Assembly (NCBI RefSeq): GCF_013426205.1
Contig: NC_089422.1
Location: 372,001-436,000 of the forward strand
DNA: 64,000 nucleotides
Direction of reading: 5' to 3'
From: Metarhizium brunneum
Lineage: Eukaryota > Ascomycota > Sordariomycetes > Hypocreales > Clavicipitaceae
Both the position numbers and the translations under genes were made by a program. Of this stretch, positions 22,551 through 33,883 are shown in pieces. Numbering within the stretch: position 1 is the first letter of the stretch; each line of letters starts with the position of its first letter. Under the pieces are notes generated by a model. That model did no database searches. It was not told where the DNA came from and was given only the letters and a program-made list of their open reading frames with translations.

Positions 22551-23938
22551 CGTGTGATATTGGGCCGTTTCCGCGTGACACTCGATCACATCGCCGGTGC
22601 AGACAATAAAATCAGCAAGGCGGAACGACCCAATAGCATCATTTGGTGGTTCATACAGGGAAAAGCCGTGGGTGCTGAAACACGGCATTCGTTGCGGGGT
22701 TGCCCGGCGTGTTATTATTACGACGTTGCGCTACTCCACCAAGCCGTGAGATCTTGGAGAGAATGGCAATCGAGGTACAACGGGGCCGCAGTATGGAATG
22801 CCACGGTCATTTACAGTTTCCTAGCTCTGAAATTTGAGCTCGTACGGGAATTGGCTTGTTGCGTCCACATCCGTGGCTGAGGACACGTTGCAGGGCCTAA
22901 GAGGCTGAGACTGTTCATACTGCTGTATAAGATGGTGTGAAGAGGGCATTATGTGAAAACGCTTATGTTAGGGGGGCCATGGGTAGTGAGTTAGATTCTC
23001 TGGTTGGGATTTTATTGTCGGCAGGTTTGTCAGTGTGTAAACTACTCCTATTCCGTGCGTTCCGGTGCAGAGCCGCCGGTGGTTCGGCGAGGGGATCCGG
23101 GTGATGTGGGTCTCCAGCCGGCGGGTGGCGGAGAAGTCCCGTTTGTCGCCGCCATGGTGAAGGACGAAGCTATAGTAATACATGCGGCGATATAAAGCCC
23201 TTGCACTACCAGGAGTAGTCTCCGCTTTTTATAGTGTAGGTGGCAAAACCTTTTATCCTTTTATCAAGCCATGGGACAAACCGAGCGTATACTGCCAGAG
23301 GACCAGAGGAAGTTGGCGACTCGGGGGATTCTGAGCCAATGTAGATAAACTGGGAGCTATGCGGGAATTGACCGTCGGAAATTCCGGAAAATCTGACAAC
23401 ATGTAACTAATAGTCCAAGCGAGTCTATTAACAACTGGCCAGGCGACGACTGCAAGTATCTGAAGCTGAAGAAGAAAGACAAGTAGAATAAAGAAAGGGG
23501 GAGCTTACGAGCTTGCAAGTCATTAATGCTCATCTCGTTCATAGTAGGTCTAGACGCGGGAGGCCGGGGCGGAAGACGAGAGCGCCAGCCAAGCCGCTTT
23601 CGGGTCGAGGCCGTTACAGGTGAAAAGTTTGGTTTAAACGAATATATTAATAGTGGAAGACAACTATTACTACAATGTATTTATAAAAATCACAAAAGAA
23701 AGAAAGAAAAGGCAACAAATATATTCTCTTTCTTAATATAACTAATTGCTTTATCAAGACTTTAACTTTAAGAAAATAGTCTTTGCTGGCGACAGTTTAA
23801 CAAAGCCGTTAGCCAGGCTTTTGTACATATAAACAGCTCTGGAGGTGCTGTGGCATGTACTTGTCGGAATCCTGAGGGCCAGCTCTTCTCGGTTTGTTAT
23901 TGTACCTTCGCCGCCTCAAATTGCCACGTGTGTTCTTG
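22551..23938. other. Intergenic, no gene supported
   Basis: A 35-codon ORF on the minus strand near 23150 begins MAATNGTSPPPAGW but has no recognisable continuation. AT-rich stretch from about 23630 to 23780. Confidence 0.35.
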
Positions 23939-24751
23939 TTAGGCTTGCTTAGCTTCCTGAGTCTTAGCAGCTTTCTCGGGCTTAGATTCCTGAGTCTTAG
24001 CTTTTTCAGGCTCAACTTCCTCAGACGTAGCTCCCTGAGTCTTAGCTCCCTGAGACTTGGCTTCCTCAGGTTTACTGCTAGGGTCCTCGGGGCATTCGTC
24101 AGCTTCCTTAGAATTATCTCCCAGAGACTTAGCTTCCTCAGGTTTGCTGCTAGGGTCCTCGGGGCATTCGTCAGCTTCCTCAGGATTAGCTTCCTGAGAC
24201 TTGGCTTCCTCAGGTTTGCTGCTAGGGTCCTCGGGGCATTCATCAGCTTCCTCAGAATTAGCTCCCTGAGGCTTAGCTTTGTCACCCTTAACTTTCTCAG
24301 GTTTGCTGTTGGGGTTCTTGGGGCAATCGGATCCTCTTTTGGATGTCGACGGGCTATTGCCAACGCACGTCGAGTACACCTTCCAGATTGGGAAATAGCA
24401 CTCAGTTTCATATTGGCCAGGCTCACATTCAGAATGACGAGCCCTCTGCCAAGCAGCTGCTTTGCATTTCTCTACTTCCTTGTCCATTTCCACAAGAGAA
24501 TCTTTCTCGCCCGTTTCGAAATTCCCCACAGTTGTCGCAGTATTTTCTATCATGCACTGCATGTCCTTCTTGACGTGCTTTTTATAATCCTGTCCTCCCC
24601 GGTGGGTGCAGTGGCACGACCAGATACTCATGAAAGCTTCTTGCCACTGCTCCGAGGATGCCTCAGGCTGGGCAGAACTCGTAGCTGGCAAGGCCAAGGT
24701 GGACGCGGCCAGAAAGAGGCCAGAGACGGTGGCGAGTACGGCGATCTTCAT
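23939..24751 (-). CDS. Secreted protein with cysteine-rich N half and acidic 24-residue tandem repeats
   Basis: The ATG at 24751 opens a 270-residue intronless protein. A signal peptide (MKIAVLATVSGLFLAASTLA) is followed by a domain of about 110 residues with seven cysteines (from CHC at 46-48 to C129) and then a hydrophilic tail. The tail has three near-identical units of 24 residues (ADECPEDPSSKPEEAKS plus a variable part) at about residues 169-236, with degenerate units on both sides (SDCPKNPNSKPEKV and KTQESKPEKAAKTQ). Each unit carries one cysteine. Secretion is well supported; no domain is recognised. Repeat-containing secreted proteins of pathogens often vary in repeat number, so this is an effector or wall-protein candidate by inference. 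Confidence 0.78.
   Translation of the reverse strand: MKIAVLATVSGLFLAASTLALPATSSAQPEASSEQWQEAFMSIWSCHCTHRGGQDYKKHVKKDMQCMIENTATTVGNFETGEKDSLVEMDKEVEKCKAAAWQRARHSECEPGQYETECYFPIWKVYSTCVGNSPSTSKRGSDCPKNPNSKPEKVKGDKAKPQGANSEEADECPEDPSSKPEEAKSQEANPEEADECPEDPSSKPEEAKSLGDNSKEADECPEDPSSKPEEAKSQGAKTQGATSEEVEPEKAKTQESKPEKAAKTQEAKQA
24044..24247 (-). repeat. 72-bp tandem repeat inside secreted protein gene
   Basis: Three units of 72 bp encoding the Pro/Glu/Lys-rich motif, the third partial. Differences between units are mostly single bases, which suggests recent duplication or gene conversion. Confidence 0.8.
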
Positions 24752-26123
24752 GGTGGATGATATTTAGAGGGGAGAAATATAAATGCTCAGAGTAGTAGTT
24801 GGTCAACTATAAAAAAGTAGCAGGTGCTAATAGTAGATGGGAGTGATGATGGCAATTCAATCTAGACAGAGGAAATCGAGGCTTTTATACCTGTCCTGGA
24901 CTCCTGGGCATCTGGATGTTAATTTGTCTATATCCATCTCCCCCTCTAGCTTTCTTTGCTAATAGCTGCAAGCCTTTTGTACAAGGCATCTCTTAAAGTC
25001 AATGCACCCAATATCAAGAGCGATTTGTTATGCGAATTATAATGCATGTCCTCGGTAATCAATAACGGCATTATCTTGTATGTTGGCATAAGTGAGTGCC
25101 CCCAAGTCTTGTTAATGCAAGAGAGCGCTGTAACATGCGAATTGACCTTATTTGGAGCTCCGAAGTACGCCTTGACTCGGAGACGCTTTATGGTACTTGC
25201 TTCTCTTTGAATCAAGTAGTCATTAAGGACCCGCCCTCTACATATGTATACACACATGCGCGGCATTAGCATTATCTGATAAATAAAGCCCCCCCCTGTC
25301 GGGCGGACTGTCTGACACATTTACTTGACAGCAACCATGTCACCTACTCATGAACCTAATATAACTTTTTGTCATGTATCATGTATAACTCTAATAGAAG
25401 AACTAACCTCGTCTCACATTAACGAAGAGTAGCTATAGAGTTTAATGCGCATTGCCGTTGTTGACTCGCCACTTGAGAGTTTGCTATCTGGTGGTGGTTA
25501 TCTCGACGAAATACCCCAGTTGGCCGCTATTAATGCCTCGAGCTGACTTGGCTCTCATGGAACTTGCCAACATTGAACCGTGCCCACATGTCTAAATAAC
25601 TGTTGAGGGTCCCACGTCATCACGTGCGGGCAAGCAGCCTCGCGTGCAGATAAAAAGCCATCTGCACATTCTTCTTACTCTAGCCTTTTACTTAGATTTT
25701 TCAAGATTATCGATGTAGAGCATGATTCAATGACAATCTCCTCTTTGCCCACAAAACGACCATGTCGGAAAAGTGGATAACTGCTGAAACCGAGATGTGG
25801 CCAACAAAAGAAGTCCAGCCAACTAACAATTCTGAAGATGGCATTATGCATGAATACAGGATTTACTTGAAACCATAGAGGTAATGCAACCGCTGCATTG
25901 TTCAAGGGACAAGTTTTTGTGTCATTGGCACGCAGATGCCTGACAGAACATATTCTCCGGGGTGACGTTGTTCCGGAGCTTGGACACGATCGTGCTGTCG
26001 AGGTTGGTCTCGTCCTTCGTGGCGTCGTCCTGGGTGTCCTTGCCCCTGCAAATCCCCCTGCATACGGAGTAGACATTCGACGACGACGACGACGACGACG
26101 ACGGAAGAGGCCGACTTTTCGAC
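24752..26123. other. Intergenic, no gene supported
   Basis: Contains the promoter of the repeat-protein gene at the left. On the right the minus-strand ORFs are inflated by a GAC trinucleotide run. Nothing convincing. Confidence 0.35.
26079..26103. repeat. GAC trinucleotide microsatellite
   Basis: Eight uninterrupted CGA units. It would encode poly-Ser or poly-Val on the minus strand, depending on frame. Confidence 0.8.
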
Positions 26124-27228
26124 ATGTTTACGATTGCTCAGCATGTTTTCCAACTCCTCTTTACCAAACTCCGGTCCCGGGTAACTGGCGTCTGGTCATT
26201 CATCACGCGCCTGCTCCATGGTGACGCGCCCGCCGCGCACGTCAACAAGCAAGACTCGGACTCGCCCAAGGTTAGCATCGGACCCTTTGTCAAGTCAGAT
26301 GGATTTTGAGTACTGACTATGAGATATATAGACCCAATCGTCCTCTGCCGAGGTTCAAGACTCTCCACAAGCTACGCCTTCTCCCAAATACCCGCAAGTG
26401 ATTCAATATGTCCATATCCCCGGTGAATGGCAACGGAAACTTTACCCACACTGGCCGGAGTCGGCCTTTAAAGTCCCAGATCCCGTTCCCGAGGGACCCA
26501 TATACTACATCACAAAGGGAGATTTCGTTCGTCGCGGCGCAACAGCGCTGGTAGAGCGACTACCTACTGGTCACATCTCTAAAACCCCAATGCCGAACCC
26601 GTACAACCCCTACGAAGAACAGAGAGATCGCCAGAGCATGCAACACGAATATGACGTCTATTGCTTCATTGGTCCAAGTCCGTTCATCCCTACAGTAATT
26701 AACTGGGATAGCGAGTCCAAGGTGTTGGTTCTTGAGGATTACGCCAACGGAGACCTAGAGACCTACCTTCGGAACCATGGCGATACCGATGCCGACACCC
26801 GTCGAAAATGGGCTTTGCAGGCGGCTCAAGCGCTGGAGAGTCTCCATAATGTCGGAGTAATTCATCAGGATATCACGCCTCGAAATTTTCTCTTGGACAA
26901 GAACTTGGACCTTGGAATCTGCGACTTCGCCGGGAGCTCGTTTCCAGGGCATACTGCCTCGACTGGTGCCCCAGGACCGAGGTATCAATCGTGGGCATGG
27001 GGCCGAGGGTATATCCCTAGTCAAGCAGACGATGTCTTCAGCCTTGGTTCCTTGTTGTATTTTATCATGGGTGGCGAGGAGCCCTATAGCGAACTTGATG
27101 AGGAAGAGGTGGAGCTTTGTTTCGAGAACTTGGACTTTCCAGCGTCTGATCACCTGGGCTGTGGGACTGTCATTCAAATTGCTGGGATGGACGATTCACT
27201 ACTGCAGAAAAAGTTGTTCAAGGTTTAG
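26124..27228 (+). CDS. Divergent protein kinase-like protein, two exons
   Basis: Exons 26124-26270 and 26332-27228, joined over a 61-bp intron in matching phase, give 347 residues. A kinase fold is recognisable: a hydrophobic hinge (KVLVLEDYANGDLETYL), ALESLHNVGVIHQDITPRNFLL for the catalytic loop (HQD in place of HRD, Asp and Asn kept), LGICDFAGSS for the DFG position (DFA) and DDVFSLGSLLYFIM. The usual N-lobe lysine is not obvious. This resembles a fungal family of small kinase-like proteins, expanded in filamentous ascomycetes, of unknown substrate. The C terminus is short and the gene may continue through a further 3' exon; the candidate intron there is only 35 bp, so I kept the stop at 27228. 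Activity is uncertain. Confidence 0.65.
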
Positions 27229-28213
27229 TTGAAGCTGGAGAGACTAATTGTCTATAGAACCGTACGTGCGCGAGCGTATTTGGTCGACTCGGTAAAATGG
27301 GACCCATTTAAATTGAGACCGGACGTGCCTTCGCCACGCAAACATCTCGGAGAACCTGGTAAGAGGACATGTGGAATTTAATCGCACTGATCAACGCTAG
27401 AGCCCTGCGGACACAGCGACATTTTTGCCTGCGGAACATGCCAATGAGGACGTCGTGCCCCTTGCTGTTCCTAGGCCTGCTTTCAAATTTGGCCAATGGT
27501 TGCCTGATCTCACGAGTCATCTCGCATGCGGCGCCAATCAGGCAACAGCTAGAGAGGTAAGACTTGACGTATCAAGGGACTGGTCCTTGTCGCCTCGCCT
27601 CTGTCATATCGGATGCTGAGTAGGGGTCATACCGGACGTATTCGACACATTTTGGGGTCATTCAACGCCGCTGGGTGGTCGAATCTTATGTCCACTAACT
27701 ATAGCTCAGCGCTTAGAGGTGTGATCCGAGCACATTCTGGCCATTCATTGGACTTTCTCAGAACCGCCTGCATGAAAAGTTTTGGGCGCGTATCGTCGAG
27801 CCTATCCCGGGCTGATGTGATAATTCTCGTTAAATAATAAGTAAATAACTAAAAAAAGCAGCATGTCAGAGATATAAAGCTAAGACAGAAAGAGGAAACT
27901 GCCAAGGCTAATAGTGGATATAGCCACGCGACCAGGATAGTAACGGCCTGTAGTAACAGGAAGAGAGGTGAGAGTGACAGGGCTACTAGAGGAAAGGAGA
28001 GGTTGAAAAGACTTACTAACCCTAACCCTTGACACAAAGTCTAAGCAACTTGTATCTATATGGCTAAAACTAGCCCTTTGTATGAAAAAGCTGCGGTGCA
28101 GCCAGGATTGGGGGCTTAAGGATAGATGCCTCGTTTATGTTCTCAAATACAGGACGTGATAAATTGTACAAGTTTTCTACTATAATAATCAGCAAAGAGC
28201 AGTTGGCCCTTGT
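27229..28213. other. Intergenic, no gene seen
   Basis: AT-rich in the right half. Contains two telomere-like units (CTAACCCTAACCCT) near 28015-28028. Confidence 0.4.
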
Positions 28214-28395
28214 TGTGACAAGGGCTCGATAGAGGGCTTGAAGCAAGAGCTCAATACCAGATGTCATCTAATAACAGCCTTTGGTATCAAAGGTCCTCGG
28301 TTTTCATCTAAACCTTGAGGGACCAGAGGTCTCTATATACAAGAAGTCGGTGAGGGACTTTGCCCTAGGTCCCGTGATCGTAGCCCTTGTGTAAC
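28214..28395 (+). repeat. Copy 4 of TGTGACAAGGGCT dispersed repeat
   Basis: About 182 bp, TGTGACAAGGGCTC to AGCCCTTGTGTAAC, closely matching copy 3 throughout (for example ACAAGAAGTCGGTGAGG and GACTTTGCCCTAGGTCC). Confidence 0.75.
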
Positions 28396-29102
28396 CTGAC
28401 ATTGGACCATTTCCGCGTGACGGATACTTTCTGTCAGCCCAGGTGCCCCAACAGAACTGGCACTGGGGCATGACTGGAAACAACCCTCACGGCACGGCCC
28501 ATGTCAAATTGACATGACCGGCTCTGTAACGTGCAAGGAGGGAAATGGAAATGGGCCGTCTTGCTTGTCACCCCATGTCGTCGCGGGAGGAGATTTATCG
28601 GCGTGGTATTACGAACACTTGGCGTCAATGGCATGTGTAAACGCTACAGCCAGTTCAAATACTCTCAGGTTCCTAGCCCGAAAGCCACCAAACCAGCCTG
28701 GGACAACAGAGGTGAAGATATCAATACTGTTTATATCGGTTGACTTGTTTCCACGAATGGCTGCATCGGCGGTCATGACGCCGTTTCAACAGAGGAGGGC
28801 CCCGTCTTTCCAGGATACGGAACCACCAAACGGGGGACAAGGTAACATGATTAGAGGCTTGAATCTCTTTGTAATCATTGGCATCGCAGACATGTGTTGC
28901 TAATCCCCTCACCAAAAGTATTACGTCGGGAACATGAACATATCGGTTGCACTCCAATCAACACAGGCAATCTAGCTCTTACGCAGATTCAGGCCGATAT
29001 TTTTCAGGAGTATCTGGATGGTTTCTCCAGTCTACTGCTTGAAATGCCCCCGACTGCTTCTGGGCATGATACATTTCCATGACGTTTGGCGCATACCTGA
29101 GA
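28396..29102. other. Intergenic, no gene supported
   Basis: Open frames on both strands but no recognisable family; it may hold decayed downstream parts of the GST-like fragment. Confidence 0.3.
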
Positions 29103-29357
29103 TCAAATTTGTAGAAAGAGGCATACTCGACGGCTGGAATCAGACTGGCAGATACGCGTTTTTCCGCCGCTGGTGCTGGGGTTTAGTGCGCTTCGGTATT
29201 CTTCCCGCTGCGGCTCGTCTTTGAGATTGGGAACGGAGAAGGTGAGAGGAATGGATTTGAGATGGGTTGCAATTATGACCCGATTGCAACAAGAGGATGA
29301 GTAATAACAATGCAAGCGGAAAGAGTCTGCAGGTTCCGTGTCTTGAGTGATGGCCAT
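29103..29357 (-). pseudogene. GST N-terminal (maleylacetoacetate isomerase-like) fragment
   Basis: From the ATG at 29357 the translation FRLHCYYSSSCCNRVII, ATHLKSIPL, VPNLKDEPQREEYR and ALNPS follows the thioredoxin-like N domain of zeta-class GST/maleylacetoacetate isomerase, including the SSxxxRV cofactor-loop pattern and the alpha-2 LNP. The next conserved block (VPTLI) is missing or shifted in frame, and no helical C domain follows before stops. I take it as a gene relic. A functional gene with unusual splicing cannot be excluded. Confidence 0.45.
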
Positions 29358-30641
29358 CGGTTGAGATGGTTGTGTGTAGAAGATGACGGATGCTGAGATT
29401 TGTCTCGGTGGGCGGGCGACGTCCTAGGGTCATGCGATGTTACGGAATATCAGGATGCTCATTACGTATTAGGGTCAATATCACGCAAGTATCGCAGGAA
29501 CCGGCCGGGGTGGATATCGCAGACCAGCCATTGCTCAGCTATATTTACGACCAGAATCCGTAGCTAGCACTACGTCGGAGAAATCATGTATGTCCGGCTT
29601 GAGTGAAAGCCGTCTGTACAGGGATTCTCCGCACATGTAGATACATCAACCGTAGGTATGTATCAGAATGCTGCAGAGTGCACTTCATAGCTATCTAGCA
29701 CCTATTCTACTAGACTGAACTTACTCCTAGATAGATGTAGGTATGCCAATATCATTCCTGAAAATATAAAACGTAAAGAGCCCTGTCTCCCCAGCCAGAA
29801 CCCCTCCCAGGGAGTGCTGATCGTAGCGGTAGGGATTCCCGCCCCTGCCCGCGCGATTAAGCAGGAACAGGGCTGGGTTGTGAGAGTTTTGGCACTTCTG
29901 CTTAATGTTATGCTTACTTGGGTCAAGAGGGACTTTTCCCGTTATTTCCAGTGTTGGCCCAACAATTCAGTTGCACTGGCGGAAAAGTTGCGGCGGGCCA
30001 TTTACACCAGATTTGCACCCTGTTATCCAGGCCAAAAGGGGAAGTCTGTGCAGTCAATCTGGCCAGTTGTCAACTCCGGTGGTGGAGCGTTGATTTTTGA
30101 TCAATGCAATCAAAGACTTTGGTCACCGAGCTCGGTAAACGTGAACGAGTTGCTAAAATCGACGAGGTGCATTTCGCATGCAGGTTAATCAGTCCACCTT
30201 TTCACAATAGAATGATGACAGAACCCACGGCGTCTCACTTTATTGATTATATGCATCATGCAAAATGTAAGCTTCTTCAACATGTGGCCTCGAGAACCCC
30301 CAAACCTCAACCCCTTGCATCCTCAAATGTATGTTGGTCCCCTAAAGTTCGTCTTGGCAACCAGTTGACGCAGCTCAAGAAGGCTTCAACAGAGTGCAAA
30401 ACGCATGATGTTATTCCGGGTTACGGCGATGAACGGCAAAGTGATCTCTGCAGGACCAGCAATATTGTTTGCTCATTGCGAAATGTTCGACAACTTGGAT
30501 GGTAGTATTTCACGCAATGGAGCAGCAGCCGTCGTTAAAAGGCGTAGGATTGTCACTTGCGAGTTCCCTTTGTTTGTAGTCAAGCTCCATCACAACTTTT
30601 CATAAGCCCAACAACTCATCAGCTACTTACACTCGAGCACA
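29358..30641. other. Intergenic, no gene supported
   Basis: Several ORFs of 60-130 codons without motif. The last few hundred bases are upstream of the secreted cysteine-rich protein. Confidence 0.35.
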
Positions 30642-31327
30642 ATGCGCGCTTCACTCACTTTACTCCTTTCTGCCGTCACAGCAACCGGCGTACGCATTGT
30701 CCCCACGATCCCATGATGTTTTAGATACTGAACAAGCCATAGGTACTTGGTGCAGAGGCTCCCATCCCCGGGTACGGCGTCGAGGTGCTCCAATGGGATA
30801 TTGAAGTTGCCGTCGGCAGGACCGAGGTGCTGAACGGCACCGTTCAAGAGGTCTATGCGCAAGCTCTCCAAATCAACCCCAAGTTTACCTTGACCATTGC
30901 CGCCGAGGCGAGGGATGTGCATCAGAAGCAGAAGCGTTCCTCTGTGCAGTGCGGCAACTGGCCGCTTGCCGATAAAGGCCGCATACAGCAGGGCATAAAC
31001 TACCTTCGTGGCGCGCCGGCGGCTCCTCGCAATGGGCCTGGTCCTGGAAACTGTGGTCGCGTGAGCTGCTCGTATAATTCCGCCATTTGGTGGTGCAACG
31101 ATGTGAGTACAAGCTTCATTGACCCCTACATTCTATCCGAGACGTGATGGTAACGACTCCTGTCCGTGGCGTAGAACACGACCCCCAAGACGTTGGATAG
31201 TTGGAACTGGGTTGCCGACAGTGCTCAGCATATTGTCAACACCTGCGCGCCAGCCGCTGGGTCGGTTTCGGGACAGAATTTTGAATCTGGGAACTGGAAT
31301 ACCATTGTTCGTGGTGACTCTTGCTAA
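30642..31327 (+). CDS. Secreted six-cysteine effector-like protein, three exons
   Basis: Exons 30642-30689, 30743-31102 and 31175-31327 join in phase into 186 residues. The signal peptide is split by the first intron (MRASLTLLLSAVTATG then VLGAEA). A pro-region of about 65 residues follows and ends in KQKR, a Kex2-type cleavage site. The mature part has six cysteines in the order CGNWP, CGRVSC, WWCND, NTCAP and GDSC. The motif PRNGPGPGNCGRVSC with SAIWWCND is a signature of a widespread family of small secreted proteins in plant- and insect-associated ascomycetes; function unknown. Intron ends are standard. It lies head-to-tail before the GT90 gene with no sign of co-regulation. Confidence 0.8.
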
Positions 31328-31993
31328 ATTGGGCGCATGATGGCGTAAACAATGCTCGCGTACGGAGTATGCTATTCCAGCGCGCCAAGGACCTTGGCGG
31401 CGGCCAATATGTTCCTCCTCTGGGTTCCGCAAGACACGTAATCAAGCGTCCTGGGCCTGAGGATTCAACATGCTGTAGCTAGACGTTAGGAATTTCATCA
31501 CAAATATATACATGTAGCTGGAGAATCGGTCAACATGTTCTTATTCAGCAGTCCAAGTTTCGCTGCGCAGAGTACATGTGTCCGAGGAATTTAAGGGCAT
31601 TACATTTCCCAGAGAGGGCGTGAATAGGCTTCCTCGTTGTAACTTGTGAGAATTAGCATCACGAGTCATTTACTCGGTACACCTGTCACCAGGTGATATC
31701 ACTTTTCGCCATGCGGCCCTGGACCCGGACTCGTGGGCCGTGGCCATGACAAGCCGCGGCTACGCTCGATCCGACTGGCTCCATGCAAGGATTATAAGCA
31801 GGGGTGCAACCAAAAAGAGATTCAACAGCATGGACGGGACCGAGCTTTGAACAAGGATCAACGATGGGCTTGTGGCTTGTACTGTCTGGTACTTTGGCTC
31901 GTCTCTTTTGAAGTCAGAGCACTCTTCTTCTCCGACCTGCACCAACGTTTCTTCATTTCCCACGCCCAACATGCATGTGTGCTCCCACACAGG
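31328..31993. other. Intergenic plus GT90 5' region
   Basis: No gene recognised. An in-frame open stretch reaches from 31733 to the GT90 start but its 87 residues look non-coding. Confidence 0.45.
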
Positions 31994-33883
31994 ATGTTCC
32001 AAGCATCGCCTACGATTGCACCTTTCCTACGCAGACGCCAGTTGCTACGCTTCCTATTTCTTGCCAGCTCGCTATACCTAGTCTTTTGGTTTTGGCTGCC
32101 TTGCCTCGAGAGGCTCAAGACGACAGAATGGATGCGCCACCGTGCTGAGGCGCGTCCGCAGCCGAAACTCAACCACTCAGCCCCTAAAAACCACCCGATC
32201 GACAATCTCATCCGAGATGCGAATGCACGCCTGGACAATTTGTTGGAAAAACGCTCCTTTACACTCCAAGAGTCGGCCGCCCGCTACCGAGAGCGCCGCG
32301 GTCGCCATCCGCCTCCCGGCTTTGACCAGTGGTTTGCTCAGGCGCTCAAAGATGAGGCCATCGTTGTGGAGGAATTCTTCGACAGGATACACCATGACAT
32401 CAATCCCTTCTGGGCCGTGGACCCGAGGGAACTGCGAACGCAGGCAAATACACACCCGCAAGTCATCCGAGTGCGAAACGGTCAGGTCAAATTCGAGACA
32501 GATGATCCAGATCGCGTGCCGTGGATCAATCTGTGGGCCAAGTTGGTCGAAGACATGATGCCTCACCTGCCCGACCTCGACATGCCCATCAATGTCATGG
32601 ACGAGCCCCGCGTGCTTGTTCCATGGGACCAGATCAACGAGTACGTCGGCACCGAGCGCGCCAACAGAAGGCTCCTAGATCCCCAAAACACCACCAATAC
32701 CTTCGGCACATTCAAACATGTGGCCGAGCCAAAGGAGCATCTCCACGACCCGGGATGGATCACCAACGATGCACACAGATACTGGGACCACGTGCGAGCG
32801 ACGTGCTCCCCCGACGACCCAAGCCGAACCGTGTCTTCTCTCGACTCCTTCGACGGCCCTGTGGACTTTCCGACAGAGCCAATGCGCTACATGTTTCACG
32901 GCTACGTCCAAAACTTCAGCCAAGCCCAAAACCCATGTACGCAGCCGCACCTGCGCGGCATGCACGGGGCTTTTGTGGAGAGCATCAGCATGTCCACGAC
33001 GCACAGCCTGTTCCCGCTCTTTGGCGGCTCGAAAATGCCCCAAAACAACGAACTGCTCATCCCGGGCGCCATGTACCTCTCCCCCAGGGAGTTCTACAAC
33101 GGAGGAGAGGACCACGGCCCAGCCTGGGCCGACAAGAAGGACGGCCTCATCTGGCGCGGCACGGCGTCGGGCGGGCGCAACAAGCACGACAACTGGTGGC
33201 ACTTCCACCGGCACAGATGGGTGCAGATGATGAACGCGTCCGTGCTCACCGCCATGGAAAGGGGGGACCCAACCGCCGCAAAGACGTTCAAGCTGCCCCC
33301 CCGCGAGAGGTACGCGGTCAAGGCACAGGCCGACGGAAGACTGGGCGAATGGCTCTCGCCCCTGTCGGACGCCGCCTTTGTCCACCTCGAGTGCTTCCCG
33401 GCCGTGGAGGACCGCGTGGGCACGTGGCCGTTTGGGCACGACGAGGTGCGCAAGACGTGCGCGTACACGTCGCCGTTTATGGAGGTCCGGCCGAGTCTGC
33501 CCATGAAGGAGCAGTACGGGTACAAGTTCCTGCCCGACGTGGACGGCAACTCGTTTAGCGGTCGGTGGAGGGCGTTTTTGCAGTCGACGAGCCTGCCGCT
33601 CAAGGCGACGATTTACACCGAGTGGCACGACGACAGGCTCGTGCCGTGGGTGCACTTCGTGCCGTTTGATAATACGTATCAGGATATTTATGGCGTCTTG
33701 GACTACTTTTTGGCTAGGGACGACGAGGCCGAGGCGATTGCGGGACAGGGCAAGGACTGGGCCGAGAGGGTGCTGAGGAGGCAGGATATGAAGCTGTACG
33801 TGTGGCGGCTGTTGCTGGAGTATGCGAGGGTGCTGGACGATGCGAGGGATAACTTGGCGTTTGTGGGGGACCTGTTGAAGTAG
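31994..33883 (+). CDS. GT90 family glycosyltransferase (CAP10-like), type II membrane protein
   Basis: A single exon of 629 residues. The ATG at 31994 was chosen over upstream in-frame codons because it puts a single membrane anchor near the N terminus (LLRFLFLASSLYLVFWFWLP, about residues 17-36) after a short basic cytosolic tail. After a stem comes the CAP10/lipopolysaccharide-modifying domain: FDQWF near residue 115, MPQNNELLIPGAMYLSP, the conserved DKKDGLIWRGTASGG, DAAFVHLECFP, KFLPDVDGNSFSGRW and VHFVPFDNTYQDIY. This is the family of Cryptococcus Cap10/Cxt1 xylosyltransferases and animal POGLUT; in filamentous ascomycetes it is expected in the Golgi, adding xylose or a related sugar to wall glycans or glycolipids. 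Acceptor unknown. Length and motif order are normal. Confidence 0.9.
   Translation: MFQASPTIAPFLRRRQLLRFLFLASSLYLVFWFWLPCLERLKTTEWMRHRAEARPQPKLNHSAPKNHPIDNLIRDANARLDNLLEKRSFTLQESAARYRERRGRHPPPGFDQWFAQALKDEAIVVEEFFDRIHHDINPFWAVDPRELRTQANTHPQVIRVRNGQVKFETDDPDRVPWINLWAKLVEDMMPHLPDLDMPINVMDEPRVLVPWDQINEYVGTERANRRLLDPQNTTNTFGTFKHVAEPKEHLHDPGWITNDAHRYWDHVRATCSPDDPSRTVSSLDSFDGPVDFPTEPMRYMFHGYVQNFSQAQNPCTQPHLRGMHGAFVESISMSTTHSLFPLFGGSKMPQNNELLIPGAMYLSPREFYNGGEDHGPAWADKKDGLIWRGTASGGRNKHDNWWHFHRHRWVQMMNASVLTAMERGDPTAAKTFKLPPRERYAVKAQADGRLGEWLSPLSDAAFVHLECFPAVEDRVGTWPFGHDEVRKTCAYTSPFMEVRPSLPMKEQYGYKFLPDVDGNSFSGRWRAFLQSTSLPLKATIYTEWHDDRLVPWVHFVPFDNTYQDIYGVLDYFLARDDEAEAIAGQGKDWAERVLRRQDMKLYVWRLLLEYARVLDDARDNLAFVGDLLK

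Noticed and set aside
23894..24760. 288-codon plus-strand ORF over the repeat-protein gene
   Set aside because: Leu/Ser/Arg-rich antisense reading of the tandem repeats; the minus strand has signal peptide and cysteines.
25675..26153. Overlapping minus-strand ORFs with poly-Ser or poly-Val
   Set aside because: Driven by the GAC microsatellite; no consistent frame and overlaps the kinase-like start.
27229..27310. Extra 3' exon for the kinase-like gene
   Set aside because: The only candidate intron is 35 bp with a GTTTAG donor, shorter than any other intron here.
28012..28030. Telomere-like CTAACCCTAACCC
   Set aside because: Two units only, with no flanking subtelomeric features; not enough to claim a chromosome end or fusion.
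28894..29082. Plus-strand ORF with INTGNLALTQIQADIFQEYLDG
   Set aside because: Looks protein-like but has no continuation, no recognisable family, and lies opposite the GST relic's downstream region.
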